From Billgrantia saliphila (GTDB taxonomy: Bacteria; Pseudomonadota; Gammaproteobacteria; Pseudomonadales; Halomonadaceae), in the NCBI RefSeq assembly GCF_002930105.1, contig NZ_PJRN01000006.1, positions 62,001-126,000 on the forward strand: a stretch of 64,000 nt of DNA, given 5' to 3'. Below are positions 47,101 to 54,980 of this stretch, in pieces (position 1 is the stretch's first letter; each line of letters starts with the position of its first letter). A program made the position numbers and the translations under genes. Below the pieces are notes generated by a model. The model was not told the origin of the DNA. It was given only the letters and a program-made list of their open reading frames with translations, and did no database searches.

Positions 47101-47493
47101 GGCACGGCTGGACTTGCCCAGGTCATGAAACAGGGCAGCTATCGAAGCCAGTAGATGGATCAGGCGACCGCTGTGCCAGTCGTTTTCATCTTCGGCACGC
47201 AGGATGTTGCGGCGTGTGGTGTTGGTCGGAGACGCCCCCTTCGAATTGAACTGGGCAGCATTACCCACGATCCACATCAGCTCGCTGTGATCGCGCCCAC
47301 GAATCCAGTGGCAAGCAACCGCAGTGTTTTTGCGCGCTGTCTTGCGCAGCAGCTTTCTGAGCGTATCGAGTCCCGCCTGAGTGATCGGCGTTTGCCAGGT
47401 CCGATCGCCGCGCCTCTCGGCGAACTGATCCAGGATGCGCCGCGTCTCCTTGAGCGCGTTCTTGCTGCACTGGGAAACTAGCAGCACGTTCAC
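44152..47493 (-). CDS. cas3f: Cas2-Cas3 fusion (Cas3f), nuclease-helicase and adaptation protein
   Basis: 1113 residues from a GTG start that overlaps the cas1 stop (GTGA). The N-terminal Cas2-like domain MNVLLVSQCSKNALKETRRILDQFAERRG runs to about residue 95, followed by the HD nuclease (His123-Asp124 in LFHDLGK, then HH at 220-221), and helicase motifs MASTGCGKT (434-442), LVLDEPDDFD (585-593) and LLSSATLPP near 620. All key residues look intact. It degrades targets flagged by Cascade and, with Cas1, integrates spacers. The fusion is the hallmark of type I-F. Confidence 0.96.
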   Translation of the reverse strand: MNVLLVSQCSKNALKETRRILDQFAERRGDRTWQTPITQAGLDTLRKLLRKTARKNTAVACHWIRGRDHSELMWIVGNAAQFNSKGASPTNTTRRNILRAEDENDWHSGRLIHLLASIAALFHDLGKSSRAFQDRLHGRLEGRNRYRHEWVSLRLLEAFVGDDDDETWLSRLEQPTPDDDACWLGRLKSDGLADITEKEKTPFIQLPPLAAAIGWLVLSHHRLPALPAYDDNGQQKWVGARADMNAANLPALPEAITAAWNECVAFAESQDIRPYWEFPHGLPVTTDAWRQRSRRMARQLKEVRATVPPLESPYVMHLARLALMLADHHYSSLTDKGRLPGAWATALYANTAVLNGKRQLCQPLEEHLLGVTRAAGEIVHRLPDMSRALPRIARHKGFRQRSRDPRFRWQDKAFDLAAGLRDKVSGQGFFGVNMASTGCGKTIANGRIMYALSDPEEGVRFSIALGLRTLTLQTGQVYRERLGLGSDDLAIRVGGSANRALFEHQQRESGGSESRGALLDEQSHVHFEGQIDEHPLLSRAANDPHARALISAPVLVCTIDHLIPATESLRGGHQIAPMLRLMSSDLVLDEPDDFDIHDLPGLTRLVYWSGLLGSRVLLSSATLPPALVRGLFEAYRAGRAEYQCHRGVPGTPVSPCCAWFDEYGCAQQQCAEGEQFDAAHGQFAQQRAARLGEQAPTRRGYLVPLSARTAHPDAVHQSTAQTILAQACFLHERHHSADPHSGKRVSFGLVRMANIEPLVAVAQALYRSDIREGWQIHLCVYHSQFPLLLRSRLEARLDRTLDRREENAVFDLADVRARLDGCSAQDQLFIVLGSPVTEVGRDHDYDWAVVEPSSMRSIIQLAGRVRRHRPTPAHAPNIALLGTNVRHLKRVTPAFSRPGFETERDWPLASHQLSELLRADEIDAIDSRPRLMPVDELESARRLVDLEHARLAALMFEGVSAAPGRQRRKRRGEPTQMNLGAYLFYRPASMTLGALPIQHHPFREDNEPECEFVLLPDEAEEDYGFWRVEQDGREEKLVPVETELDRLPEEAFHHRRIAPWNEPDYMAALADQAEAMDMSIERCALRFGRIRLKTNHAPQGWHFHPALGFVRKR

Positions 47494-48464
47494 GCAGCCG
47501 GCCCTCCCAGCTCGAACGCCACGTCCTTCAAGGTATCGATCATGTAGTCGAGGGATTCCGTCCGCGTTAGCCGCTCGATACACGCTTGGCGGAACTCCTG
47601 CTCTTCATCGCCCTGCATGGCGGAAAGAAATGCCTGAGGCAGAATCACGGCATCCTTGACCAGGTCGGCGACATCGAATACCAGGCCACCGCGGCGCGTC
47701 TTGCCATGCAGCACCGCCAATCCGTGCGGGATGCCGAGCACCCAAGTAGCGGTGGCCGCCAGGCCATAAGCCAGATAATTACCGTGATCGAGGAAGCGGT
47801 TGGCGGGATCGGTGCCACTGCCCCGCTTGGCTCGGGTGAAATCGCCGTAGTTCACGGCACGAGTCGCAAGCTTGAAAAGAAATTTGGTCAGGCGAGCTTC
47901 CAGGGTAAGCAAGTCAGTCGTGCTGGGCGACTTCTCGATGGATTCGCGATGCGTTGCCAGGGCTTGATGTAGCGCGTCCGCAGAAACGGAAAAACCGGCC
48001 TCGCTGAGAGAGCGACCGGTCCATAGCGCTTCGATTCTATGAAGCCGGGCAATTTGGAATGCCTTCGCCGCCGCCAAGCGCTTCTCGTCATCGAACCAGA
48101 AGTGAACCCAGTGCTGGAGATATTCCGTAGGGCGGTACTCGCTTTGGGGTGTCAGCCAGGCAACGTCGACATCCACTTCGTTGGCGGCAAACAAGGGTGT
48201 GCCGCCACCGCCGCAGAAGCCGACCAGCACGCCGGCCTTGGCCAGTTCACGCATCGCCGCTTGGGTAATCGAAGTGCCAGTACCGAGCAGCAGCGAGGTG
48301 GTGTTGGCAATGGGAATATTCCAGTAGCGCGATTGACTACCTTCGTCGGTAACGTACTCGACACGCCCAACGTTCACCAACACACGGCAATGTTGCAGAT
48401 AGTAGAGGTTGGCGCGTTTCGAGTGCAGGATCGTCTTCAGATCCGAAGGCGATAGGTCGTCCAT
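47490..48464 (-). CDS. cas1: Cas1, type I-F CRISPR integrase
   Basis: 324 residues beginning DLKTILHSKRANLYYLQHCRVLVNVGRVEYVTDEG, the I-F Cas1 form. The metal-site regions LTLEARLTKFLFKLATRA (Glu), IPHGLAVLHGKTRRGGLVFDVADLVKDAVILP (His and Asp) are intact. Cas1 and the Cas2 part of Cas3f form the integration complex that inserts spacers at the leader end. It is the first gene of the cas operon, with AGGGA before the ATG. The upstream 128 bases are AT-rich (TATATAG near 48508-48515) and probably hold the operon promoter. Confidence 0.96.
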   Translation of the reverse strand: MDDLSPSDLKTILHSKRANLYYLQHCRVLVNVGRVEYVTDEGSQSRYWNIPIANTTSLLLGTGTSITQAAMRELAKAGVLVGFCGGGGTPLFAANEVDVDVAWLTPQSEYRPTEYLQHWVHFWFDDEKRLAAAKAFQIARLHRIEALWTGRSLSEAGFSVSADALHQALATHRESIEKSPSTTDLLTLEARLTKFLFKLATRAVNYGDFTRAKRGSGTDPANRFLDHGNYLAYGLAATATWVLGIPHGLAVLHGKTRRGGLVFDVADLVKDAVILPQAFLSAMQGDEEQEFRQACIERLTRTESLDYMIDTLKDVAFELGGPAA

Positions 48465-48592
48465 GAGTTCCCTGTCGTACTTTTTATTTGTATCTAATTA
48501 GTAACTATATAAGCACTCCTTCCTATTCCATGCCACCCAAGCACGAAGAGATTGTCCTCGTTCTTTCGAGAACCTTGACGCTCGTCACGTCC

Positions 48593-49186
48593 TCACACCA
48601 CCTCCGCCACCTCTTCAAACGCCAGCCTCGCCCCCCTTGGGCGCCGGCTATCCGGGCCGCCCACGCCCAGGTTGACCAGAAAGTTGCTCTTGTAGCGGCC
48701 GTCGGAGAAGAATTCTTCGTCGACCATGGCATTGTCGAAGCCGCTCATGGGGCCGGCGTCCAGCCCCAGCATGCGGGCGGCCAGGATCAGGTAGGCACCC
48801 TGCAGGGTGCCGTTACGCCAGGCGGTGTCGCTGGCCTTGTCCGGGTTGGCGGCGAAGCGATCGCGAGCGTTGGGCGAACTGGGGAACACCTTGGGCATGT
48901 GTTCGTAGAAGCGCGTATCGACGGCCACGATCACGGTGACCGGCGCCTCATGGGACTTGTCGCGGTTGCCTTCGGAGAGCGCCGGCATCAGGCGCGACTT
49001 GCCTTCCTCGCTGGCGACGAAGACGTAGCGCGCCGGCTGGCAGTTCATCGAGGTCGGCCCCCACTTCAGCAGGTCGTAAAGCTGGCGCAGGGTAGCCTCG
49101 CCGATGGGCTCCGGGCGAAAGCCGTAGTGCGTGCGCGCCTCGCGAAAGACGGTATCGAGTGCGATGTCATCGAGCGGCGGTCGCAT
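48593..49186 (-). CDS. Nitroreductase family protein (RutE/HadB-like)
   Basis: 197 residues. The sequence DTVFREARTHYGFRPEPIGEATLRQLYDLLKWGPTSMNCQPARYVFVAS and the end GLDAGPMSGFDNAMVDEEFFSDGRYKSNFLVNLGVGGPDSRRPRGARLAFEEV match the RutE/HadB subgroup of flavin nitroreductases. In E. coli RutE reduces a toxic aldehyde in pyrimidine breakdown, but no other rut genes are here, so the substrate is open. It is a single minus-strand gene beside the CRISPR-Cas locus. Confidence 0.88.
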   Translation of the reverse strand: MRPPLDDIALDTVFREARTHYGFRPEPIGEATLRQLYDLLKWGPTSMNCQPARYVFVASEEGKSRLMPALSEGNRDKSHEAPVTVIVAVDTRFYEHMPKVFPSSPNARDRFAANPDKASDTAWRNGTLQGAYLILAARMLGLDAGPMSGFDNAMVDEEFFSDGRYKSNFLVNLGVGGPDSRRPRGARLAFEEVAEVV

Positions 49187-49257
49187 GGAATCTCCTGCTG
49201 CAGAAGGTTATTTCAGCTGCCCTGAGCCTACATGACCGTAAGCGGGCTGGCTGGTAT

Positions 49258-50295
49258 TCAGGTTACATGATGCGCCGCAGGCAGATTTTCGGAGAAGTAG
49301 ATTTCCATGGCCACCGGGGCCACGTCGGTCTGTTCCTCTGTCGCCGCGGCGATGGCTCGCGAATAGATCAGGTCGGGGCTCTGAGTGATGACGGCATCCA
49401 TCGTTCCATTCAGCAGCATGCTACGAGTATCGGGCGTCAGTCCATGACCTATGAAGCAGATATCGAGGTCACGCCGCGTTTCGCGCAGTGCTCTTCCGAT
49501 ACCATCCGACGCACCGCCCACATTGTAGATGCCCACGATATCGGGATGCTCTTCCAGAAGGCGGCAGGTGTTCTGGTAGTTCTCGTCGCGGTTGTCGTGA
49601 CCTTCGTGCGGGCCGATCACGCTCAGGTAAGGGAAGCTCGTCTCCGTCAGGGCTAGAAACCCCATCTCGCGCTCCATGTGGGCACGGTAGGCCCGGCTCG
49701 CCGCAATGAGCGCCAGCTTGCCCGAGGTGACATGACAGAATCGGCCCATGATCTGGGCGGCGGTGCGTCCCGCGGCGAAATTGTCGATACCGAGATAGAG
49801 ATGCCGATTCGAGCTTGGCAGGTCCGAAATGATGGTGATGATGCGTTTTCCCGCCATCACAAGCTCATCGATGGCCTGCCTCACCCGTGGATGATCGATG
49901 GCCATGAACACCACTGTATCCGCGCTCCTGCCGTAGCGCCTCAATGCCTGCGCCAACGCATCGGGATTGAAGCTCTCGATGAAGTGGCTCCTGACCTTGA
50001 CCGGCCCCGGCGAGAGATCCGCCAGTTCGCGCACGCGTGTATTGAGCCCCGTGAGGTAGGGGTTCGTTCCCCTGGGAAGGAGAAAGACTACCTTGGCAAA
50101 GCGCGGGCCCAGCCGTTTGCTCAACTCCTCCTCGTCCATGTAGCCGATGTGCACAGCCGCCTCGAGCACTCGGCGAAGCGTGGTCTCCCTCACCCCAGGG
50201 CGACGGTTCAGGACCCGATCCACCGTTGCCGTCGAGACTCCTGCCAAGGCGGCTATATCCGGTATCAGCGGCCGCTTTCCATCAAAAACCATCAA
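49258..50295 (-). CDS. LacI-family transcriptional regulator
   Basis: 345 residues. The N-terminal helix-turn-helix and hinge (PDIAALAGVSTATVDRVLNRRPGVRETTLRRVLEAA) is followed by a periplasmic-binding-type effector domain (KVVFLLPRGTNPYLTGLNTRVREL..., NRHLYLGIDNFAAGRTAAQIM). It is divergent from the TRAP transporter operon across a 106-base gap, so it most likely controls that operon in response to its sugar-acid substrate or a metabolite. No clear symmetric operator was picked out in the gap. Confidence 0.92.
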   Translation of the reverse strand: MMVFDGKRPLIPDIAALAGVSTATVDRVLNRRPGVRETTLRRVLEAAVHIGYMDEEELSKRLGPRFAKVVFLLPRGTNPYLTGLNTRVRELADLSPGPVKVRSHFIESFNPDALAQALRRYGRSADTVVFMAIDHPRVRQAIDELVMAGKRIITIISDLPSSNRHLYLGIDNFAAGRTAAQIMGRFCHVTSGKLALIAASRAYRAHMEREMGFLALTETSFPYLSVIGPHEGHDNRDENYQNTCRLLEEHPDIVGIYNVGGASDGIGRALRETRRDLDICFIGHGLTPDTRSMLLNGTMDAVITQSPDLIYSRAIAAATEEQTDVAPVAMEIYFSENLPAAHHVT

Positions 50296-50401
50296 AAAGT
50301 CCTCATTGCTCCTTCGGAGGAATCTGCCCTAGCCTTGAGAATCGTAGGATACGAACATCATTACCTATAAATAACTAAAAAAACATCATCCGGAGAACGT
50401 C

Positions 50402-51406
50402 ATGCTTAACAAGATCTACAAATTCGGCCACCTGACGGCCATGGCGGGTGCACTGGCCATGAGCGTTGGCACGGCGGCAGCTCAGGAAGTCACCCTGCGC
50501 TATGGCCACATGCACACGCCAAATTCGATTGCCGGCATGCAAGCCGAGTGGCTGGCTGAGGCCATTGCGGAAAAGACCGACGGCGAGGTCGCGGTGGATA
50601 TCTTTCCCAATTCGCAGCTCGGTAAACTTCAGGAGTTGGCCGAAGCGGTGTCCACGGGATCTATTGCCATTTCCCACAACACGGCTGGCGCTATCGGCTC
50701 GCTTTACCCCCCCTTTGCCGCGTTCGATACGCCCTACCTGTACCGCGACATCGATCACTTGATGGCGGTGATGGATGTGGATTCGCCCGTGATGCAGGAG
50801 CTCAACGAGGGCCTGGTTGACGCTTCCGGTGTGCGCTTGCTCTATGCCTTCTACTTCGGCACCCGCCACCTGACGACCAATCAGGAGATCAAGTCACCGG
50901 ACGATCTTGAAGGCATCAAGATTCGGTCCATTCCCTTCCCGATCTACATGGCCACCGTCGAAGGGATGGGCGCGGTTCCCGTCCCCGTGGATTGGGCCGA
51001 AGTCCCCACGGCACTGGCAACCGGCGTGGTCGAAGGCCAGGAGAACCCGGTCAATGTAGTCGTCACCTCGAAGCTGAATGAAGTGCAGAGCCACATGATG
51101 CTGACCGGCCATATCAGCGCCGCACAGGTCATCGTCATGAACGACGATACCTGGCAGTCGCTGTCCCAAGAGCACCGGGACGCCATTACCGAAGCCGCCG
51201 CCGAGGTGAGGGAGCGGGCCACCGCCGCCATGCTGGAGGCGGAAGCCGAGGATTTCGCCTCCCTGCGTGCAGCAGGCATGACTATCGTCGGCCCTGAGGA
51301 AGGCCTGGAGCTCGAGGCGTTCCGCAACCGGGTTCAGGAGCGTATTGCCGAGGAGTTCACCGAGCAGTATGGCGAGTTGTACGAGCAGATCGCGGCCGTT
51401 GACTGA
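50402..51406 (+). CDS. DctP-type TRAP transporter solute-binding protein
   Basis: 334 residues with a signal peptide ending near AAAQ (residue 28), then VTLRYGHMHTPNSIAGMQAEWLAEAIAEKTDGEVAVDIFPNSQLGKLQELAEAVSTGSIAIS, the standard DctP fold. The conserved ligand-binding arginine region is IKIRSIPFPIYMATVEGMGAVPVPVDWAEVPTALATGVVEGQENP. It binds an acidic substrate in the periplasm and passes it to DctQM. It is the first gene of an operon that continues to the DUF1537 kinase. Confidence 0.93.
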   Translation: MLNKIYKFGHLTAMAGALAMSVGTAAAQEVTLRYGHMHTPNSIAGMQAEWLAEAIAEKTDGEVAVDIFPNSQLGKLQELAEAVSTGSIAISHNTAGAIGSLYPPFAAFDTPYLYRDIDHLMAVMDVDSPVMQELNEGLVDASGVRLLYAFYFGTRHLTTNQEIKSPDDLEGIKIRSIPFPIYMATVEGMGAVPVPVDWAEVPTALATGVVEGQENPVNVVVTSKLNEVQSHMMLTGHISAAQVIVMNDDTWQSLSQEHRDAITEAAAEVRERATAAMLEAEAEDFASLRAAGMTIVGPEEGLELEAFRNRVQERIAEEFTEQYGELYEQIAAVD

Positions 51407-51409
51407 GCC

Positions 51410-51907
51410 ATGAACGAGCACAAACCCATTGTCGGGCGAGCGGTTACCTGGCTGACCCAAGCGTGCCTTGGGGTCGCGATGGGTCTCCTGGTACTCATTG
51501 CCGTGCTGATCGTGACCCAGGTCGTGGCGCGCAACCTGTTCGACACTGGCCTGCCCCGTGTCGACGAGGCCGCCCGCTTTGCCGGCATCGCCATGGTTTA
51601 CCTTGCTGCCCCGCTTCTGCTGCTGCGCGGCCAGCACGTGGCGGTCACGCTATTGGTGGAACAGCTGCCCCGGCTAGGACGCCGGCTCTGCCTGGTGGTG
51701 GGCGAACTGGCAACGCTGGGGTTCTGCGTTCTGACGCTGTACGGCTTCTATCGCTTCCTTTTGCGTGCGGGGCGCTTCGCCACACCGGCAATGGGCATGC
51801 CGAACCTGTGGTTCTACATGCCTGCGCTGGTTGGGCTGGCCATTCTCGCCGTAGTGGCCGCCTACCGCCTCGGCCTGTTGGCGACGGGCAGGGAGGTCGA
51901 GGAATGA
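51410..51907 (+). CDS. DctQ-type TRAP transporter small permease
   Basis: 165 residues with four hydrophobic segments, the usual DctQ topology (VTWLTQACLGVAMGLLVLIAVLIVTQVVARNLFDTGLPRVDEAARFAGIAMVYLAAPLLLLRGQHVAV). The R-N-x-F and W/D-E-x-A-R motif near the second segment is typical. It starts three bases after the binding-protein stop and overlaps the large permease gene by four bases. Confidence 0.9.
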   Translation: MNEHKPIVGRAVTWLTQACLGVAMGLLVLIAVLIVTQVVARNLFDTGLPRVDEAARFAGIAMVYLAAPLLLLRGQHVAVTLLVEQLPRLGRRLCLVVGELATLGFCVLTLYGFYRFLLRAGRFATPAMGMPNLWFYMPALVGLAILAVVAAYRLGLLATGREVEE

Positions 51908-53181
51908 CCGTTACCCTTCTCATGCTGTTCGCTCTGGGCCTGCTCATCGGCGCACCGGTGGCCGTCAGCCTTGGCCTGTCGGCGGGGCTCGTCATTCTGA
52001 TTCACGATTTGCCAGTCACGGTACTCGCCCAGCGGGCCGTGAATACCCTCGACAGTTCGCCGCTGCTGGCGGTGCCGCTGTTCATACTGGCTGCCTCGCT
52101 GCTGGGTGCGACGGGTGTCACGACCCATCTCTTCGACCTGCTGCGCATGCTCGTGGGGCGAATCCGCGGTGGCATGGCCCACGTGAACGTGCTGGTCAGC
52201 CTGATATTTTCCGGCATGTCCGGGGCGGCGCTGGCGGATATCGGCGCGCTCGGTGGCATCCAGATCCGCCAGATGGAGCACCAGGGTTACAGTCAACGCT
52301 TCGCCTCGGGCGTTACTATCGCGGCGGCCACCATCGGTCCCATCTTCCCGCCCTCCATTCCGCTGATCATCTTCGCCACGGCCGCCGAGGTGTCGACCAT
52401 TCGCGCCCTGCTGGCAGGCGTGGTGCCCGCCCTCGTGGTGGCCGTGGCACTGATGATCCAGGTCGCGGTGATGGCGCGCCGTCATGACTTGCCGCGCGAC
52501 GACATCCGGCCCACCCTGCCCGCCATTCGGCGCAAGGCCTGGATCTCGCTGCCTGCGCTGCTCGCGCCCGTGCTGCTGGTAGGCGGCATGATCAGCGGCT
52601 TCTTCGGTCCCACCGAAGCGGCTGGGGTGACGGTGGCCTATGCCGTGCTGATCGGGTTGCTGATCTATCGCTCGCTCACCCTGGAGGGCTTCATCGGCTG
52701 CACGCGCGAAACGGTGCTGGCCACCGCCAACGTGCTGTTCGTCGTGGCGGCGGCGGCGCTCTTCGCCTGGGTATTGACGATGGACCGGGTGCCGGCACGG
52801 GCCGGGGCGTGGCTGCTGGAGGTATCGGAAAACCCGCTGGCCCTGCTGCTGATCCTGAATCTGCTGCTGCTGCTGGTGGGCATGTTCCTGGAAGCCATCG
52901 TGGCCATCCTGATCATTGCGCCCATCGTCACCCCGGCGCTATTGCAGGCAGGCGTACCACCCGAGCAGTTGGGCGTGGTCTTCGTGCTCAACCTGATGCT
53001 CGGGTTGCTGACACCCCCGGTGGGAATGAGCCTCTACATGGTCTCGATCATCACCAAGATGCCCCTGCAGTCGGTCATCCGCGGCGTCGCCCCTTTCTAT
53101 CTTTCCCTTTTCGCGGCCCTTGCGCTGGTAACGCTGGTTCCCGGCCTTTCCACCTGGCTGCCCAACCTTGTCATGAAGTGA
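51904..53181 (+). CDS. DctM-type TRAP transporter large permease
   Basis: 425 residues with about 12 hydrophobic segments. Signature stretches are LLAVPLFILAASLLGATGVTTHLFDLLRMLVGRIRGGMAHVNVLVSLIFSGMSGAALAD, AATIGPIFPPSIPLIIFATAAEVS and FFGPTEAAGVTVAYAVLIG. An in-frame ATG far upstream (51463) lies inside the small-permease gene and is rejected; the ATG at 51904 overlaps the previous stop (ATGA). With DctP and DctQ it imports a carboxylate driven by an ion gradient. Confidence 0.94.
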   Translation: MTVTLLMLFALGLLIGAPVAVSLGLSAGLVILIHDLPVTVLAQRAVNTLDSSPLLAVPLFILAASLLGATGVTTHLFDLLRMLVGRIRGGMAHVNVLVSLIFSGMSGAALADIGALGGIQIRQMEHQGYSQRFASGVTIAAATIGPIFPPSIPLIIFATAAEVSTIRALLAGVVPALVVAVALMIQVAVMARRHDLPRDDIRPTLPAIRRKAWISLPALLAPVLLVGGMISGFFGPTEAAGVTVAYAVLIGLLIYRSLTLEGFIGCTRETVLATANVLFVVAAAALFAWVLTMDRVPARAGAWLLEVSENPLALLLILNLLLLLVGMFLEAIVAILIIAPIVTPALLQAGVPPEQLGVVFVLNLMLGLLTPPVGMSLYMVSIITKMPLQSVIRGVAPFYLSLFAALALVTLVPGLSTWLPNLVMK

Positions 53182-53187
53182 GATTCC

Positions 53188-53733
53188 ATGAGCAGACATC
53201 TCGGCGCAATCCGCCAACTGGGGTACGTGGTAACGGATATTGAGGAAGCAATGGACCATTGGTCCCGGGTCATGGGCGTCGGCCCGTTCTTCTACAACCC
53301 GCGCGTGCCGATAGAGAACTACACCTACGAGGGTCAGCGGTACGAGGTTCACAACTCGGTCGCCCTGGCCAACTCGGGATTCATCCAGGTCGAGCTGATC
53401 CAGACCCGTAACGATGCGCCATCGATGTATCGCGATTTCCTCCAGGCAGGGCGCACCGGGCTCCAGCATGTGGCCTTCTGGACCGAAGACTACGACACCG
53501 ACCTGGCCGCCATGGAAGCCCAGGGGTTTCGTGTCAAGATGAGTGGCGAGGTCGGCGAGAACGGTCGTTTCGCCTACTTCGACCGCGAGTACCACCCCGG
53601 CACGGTGATCGAGCTTTCCGAAGTGCGTGGCCCCAAGGGCGACATGTTCCGCCTGATACGCGAGGCCTCGCAGGGCTGGGACGGCAGCAACCCGGTCCGT
53701 CCTTTCCCTTCGCTCGACAGGAGCAGCGCATGA
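53188..53733 (+). CDS. VOC (glyoxalase/bleomycin resistance) superfamily protein
   Basis: 181 residues. The fold signature IRQLGYVVTDIEEAMDHWSRVMGVGPFFYNPRVPIENYTYEG opens the first beta-alpha-beta-beta-beta module, and GLQHVAFWTEDYDTDLAAMEAQGF starts the second. Candidate metal ligands are Glu394-type residues in QVELIQ, His in QHVAF and Glu in TVIELSE. It sits between the transporter and the RuBisCO-like gene (seven bases after the first, four-base overlap with the second), so it probably acts on the same substrate, perhaps as an isomerase or lactone-handling step. The reaction is unknown. Confidence 0.85.
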   Translation: MSRHLGAIRQLGYVVTDIEEAMDHWSRVMGVGPFFYNPRVPIENYTYEGQRYEVHNSVALANSGFIQVELIQTRNDAPSMYRDFLQAGRTGLQHVAFWTEDYDTDLAAMEAQGFRVKMSGEVGENGRFAYFDREYHPGTVIELSEVRGPKGDMFRLIREASQGWDGSNPVRPFPSLDRSSA

Positions 53734-54977
53734 TTCGGGCCTCCTATCTCGTGGAAACCCCGCTTGACCCTCGAGCGGTAGCGGAAATGATGGCCGGGGA
53801 GCAGAGTTCGGGGACTTTCGTGCGCGTCGAAGGTGAAACCGAGGCGCTGCGAACGCGATTCGGCGCCCGCGTGGTTAGTGTCGAGGTGATCGACGAACAC
53901 GACCGACCCAGCCTGCGCAGCGCCTACCTGGAGCGCAGGCGCGTCTCGGGCCCATGGCGCCGCGTTGCGGTGGAGATCGACTACCCCGAAGAGAATGTGG
54001 GAATCAGCTTGCCCAACCTGGCGGCAACGGTGGCCGGCAACCTCTTCGATCTGGGCGAGGTGACGGGGCTGCGACTTACCGGGCTGACCCTGCGCCCCGA
54101 GTACCGGGACCGCTACTTGCTGCCCCGCCTGGGCGTGGCCGGCACACGCACGGTATTGGGTGTTCAGGAGAGGCCGCTGTTCGGCACCATTCTCAAGCCC
54201 AATATTGGCCTTTCTCCGGAGGAAACGGCCGATCTCGTCGAGCGCCTGTGCGAAGCGGGCGTCGATTTCATCAAGGATGATGAAATCGCCGGCAACCATC
54301 CCCACTCCCCCGTACGCGAGCGAATCAGTGCGGTCATGGCCAGGGTGCGCCGCTGGCGACAGCACAGCGGCCGCGACGTGATGGTGGCTTTCAACATCTC
54401 CGATGAGGTGGATGCCATGCGCGGCCACGCCGAGCACGTCGAGGCGGAGGGCGGCAACTGCGTGATGGCGAGCCTCAACTGGTGCGGGCTCTCGGCGATG
54501 CAGAGCCTGCGCGCCTCGACGCCGCTGGCCATTCACGGTCATCGCAACGGCTTTGGCGCCTTCGCCCGTCACCCGGCGCTGGGAATCGACTTTTCCGCCT
54601 ACCAGGTACTGTACCGGCTGGCGGGAATCGACCATATGCATGTCCACGGCATGGGCGGCAAATTTGCCGATCTGACCGAGGAAGTGGCCCACGCGGCAAA
54701 GCTCTCGCTGCAGCCGCTCGGGAATTCGGACGACCGGGTGATGCCGGTGTTCTCTTCCGGGCAGTGGGCGGGCACCTTGCCGGCGACGCTGACGGAAACC
54801 GGCAGTGCCGACTTCATGTTCCTCGCCGGGGGCGGCATCCTGGCCCATCCCGATGGAGCTGCCGCGGGTGTCAGAAGCCTGCGCGAAGCCTGGGAAGCCA
54901 TACAAGCCGGCGAACCGCTGGAAACTCCCGGGCGCCCGGCGCTCGCTGCCGCACTCGACTTCTTTGGAGCGCGCTAG
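53730..54977 (+). CDS. RuBisCO-like protein (form IV), sugar-acid phosphate enzyme
   Basis: 415 residues with the RuBisCO large-subunit fold. Key residues line up: Lys156 in FGTILKPN (RuBisCO Lys175), the carbamylated-lysine motif Lys182-Asp-Asp-Glu185 in DFIKDDE, His269 in AIHGHRNG and the loop-6 Lys311 in GMGGKF. RuBisCO's second KPK lysine is Asn158, which argues against true carboxylase activity. With the DUF1537 kinase next door it resembles the 3-oxo-isoapionate-4-phosphate enzymes (OiaX/OiaT type) of apiose catabolism, which decarboxylate or cleave a branched sugar-acid phosphate. The substrate here is not proven. Confidence 0.85.
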   Translation: MIRASYLVETPLDPRAVAEMMAGEQSSGTFVRVEGETEALRTRFGARVVSVEVIDEHDRPSLRSAYLERRRVSGPWRRVAVEIDYPEENVGISLPNLAATVAGNLFDLGEVTGLRLTGLTLRPEYRDRYLLPRLGVAGTRTVLGVQERPLFGTILKPNIGLSPEETADLVERLCEAGVDFIKDDEIAGNHPHSPVRERISAVMARVRRWRQHSGRDVMVAFNISDEVDAMRGHAEHVEAEGGNCVMASLNWCGLSAMQSLRASTPLAIHGHRNGFGAFARHPALGIDFSAYQVLYRLAGIDHMHVHGMGGKFADLTEEVAHAAKLSLQPLGNSDDRVMPVFSSGQWAGTLPATLTETGSADFMFLAGGGILAHPDGAAAGVRSLREAWEAIQAGEPLETPGRPALAAALDFFGAR

Positions 54978-54980
54978 GAC

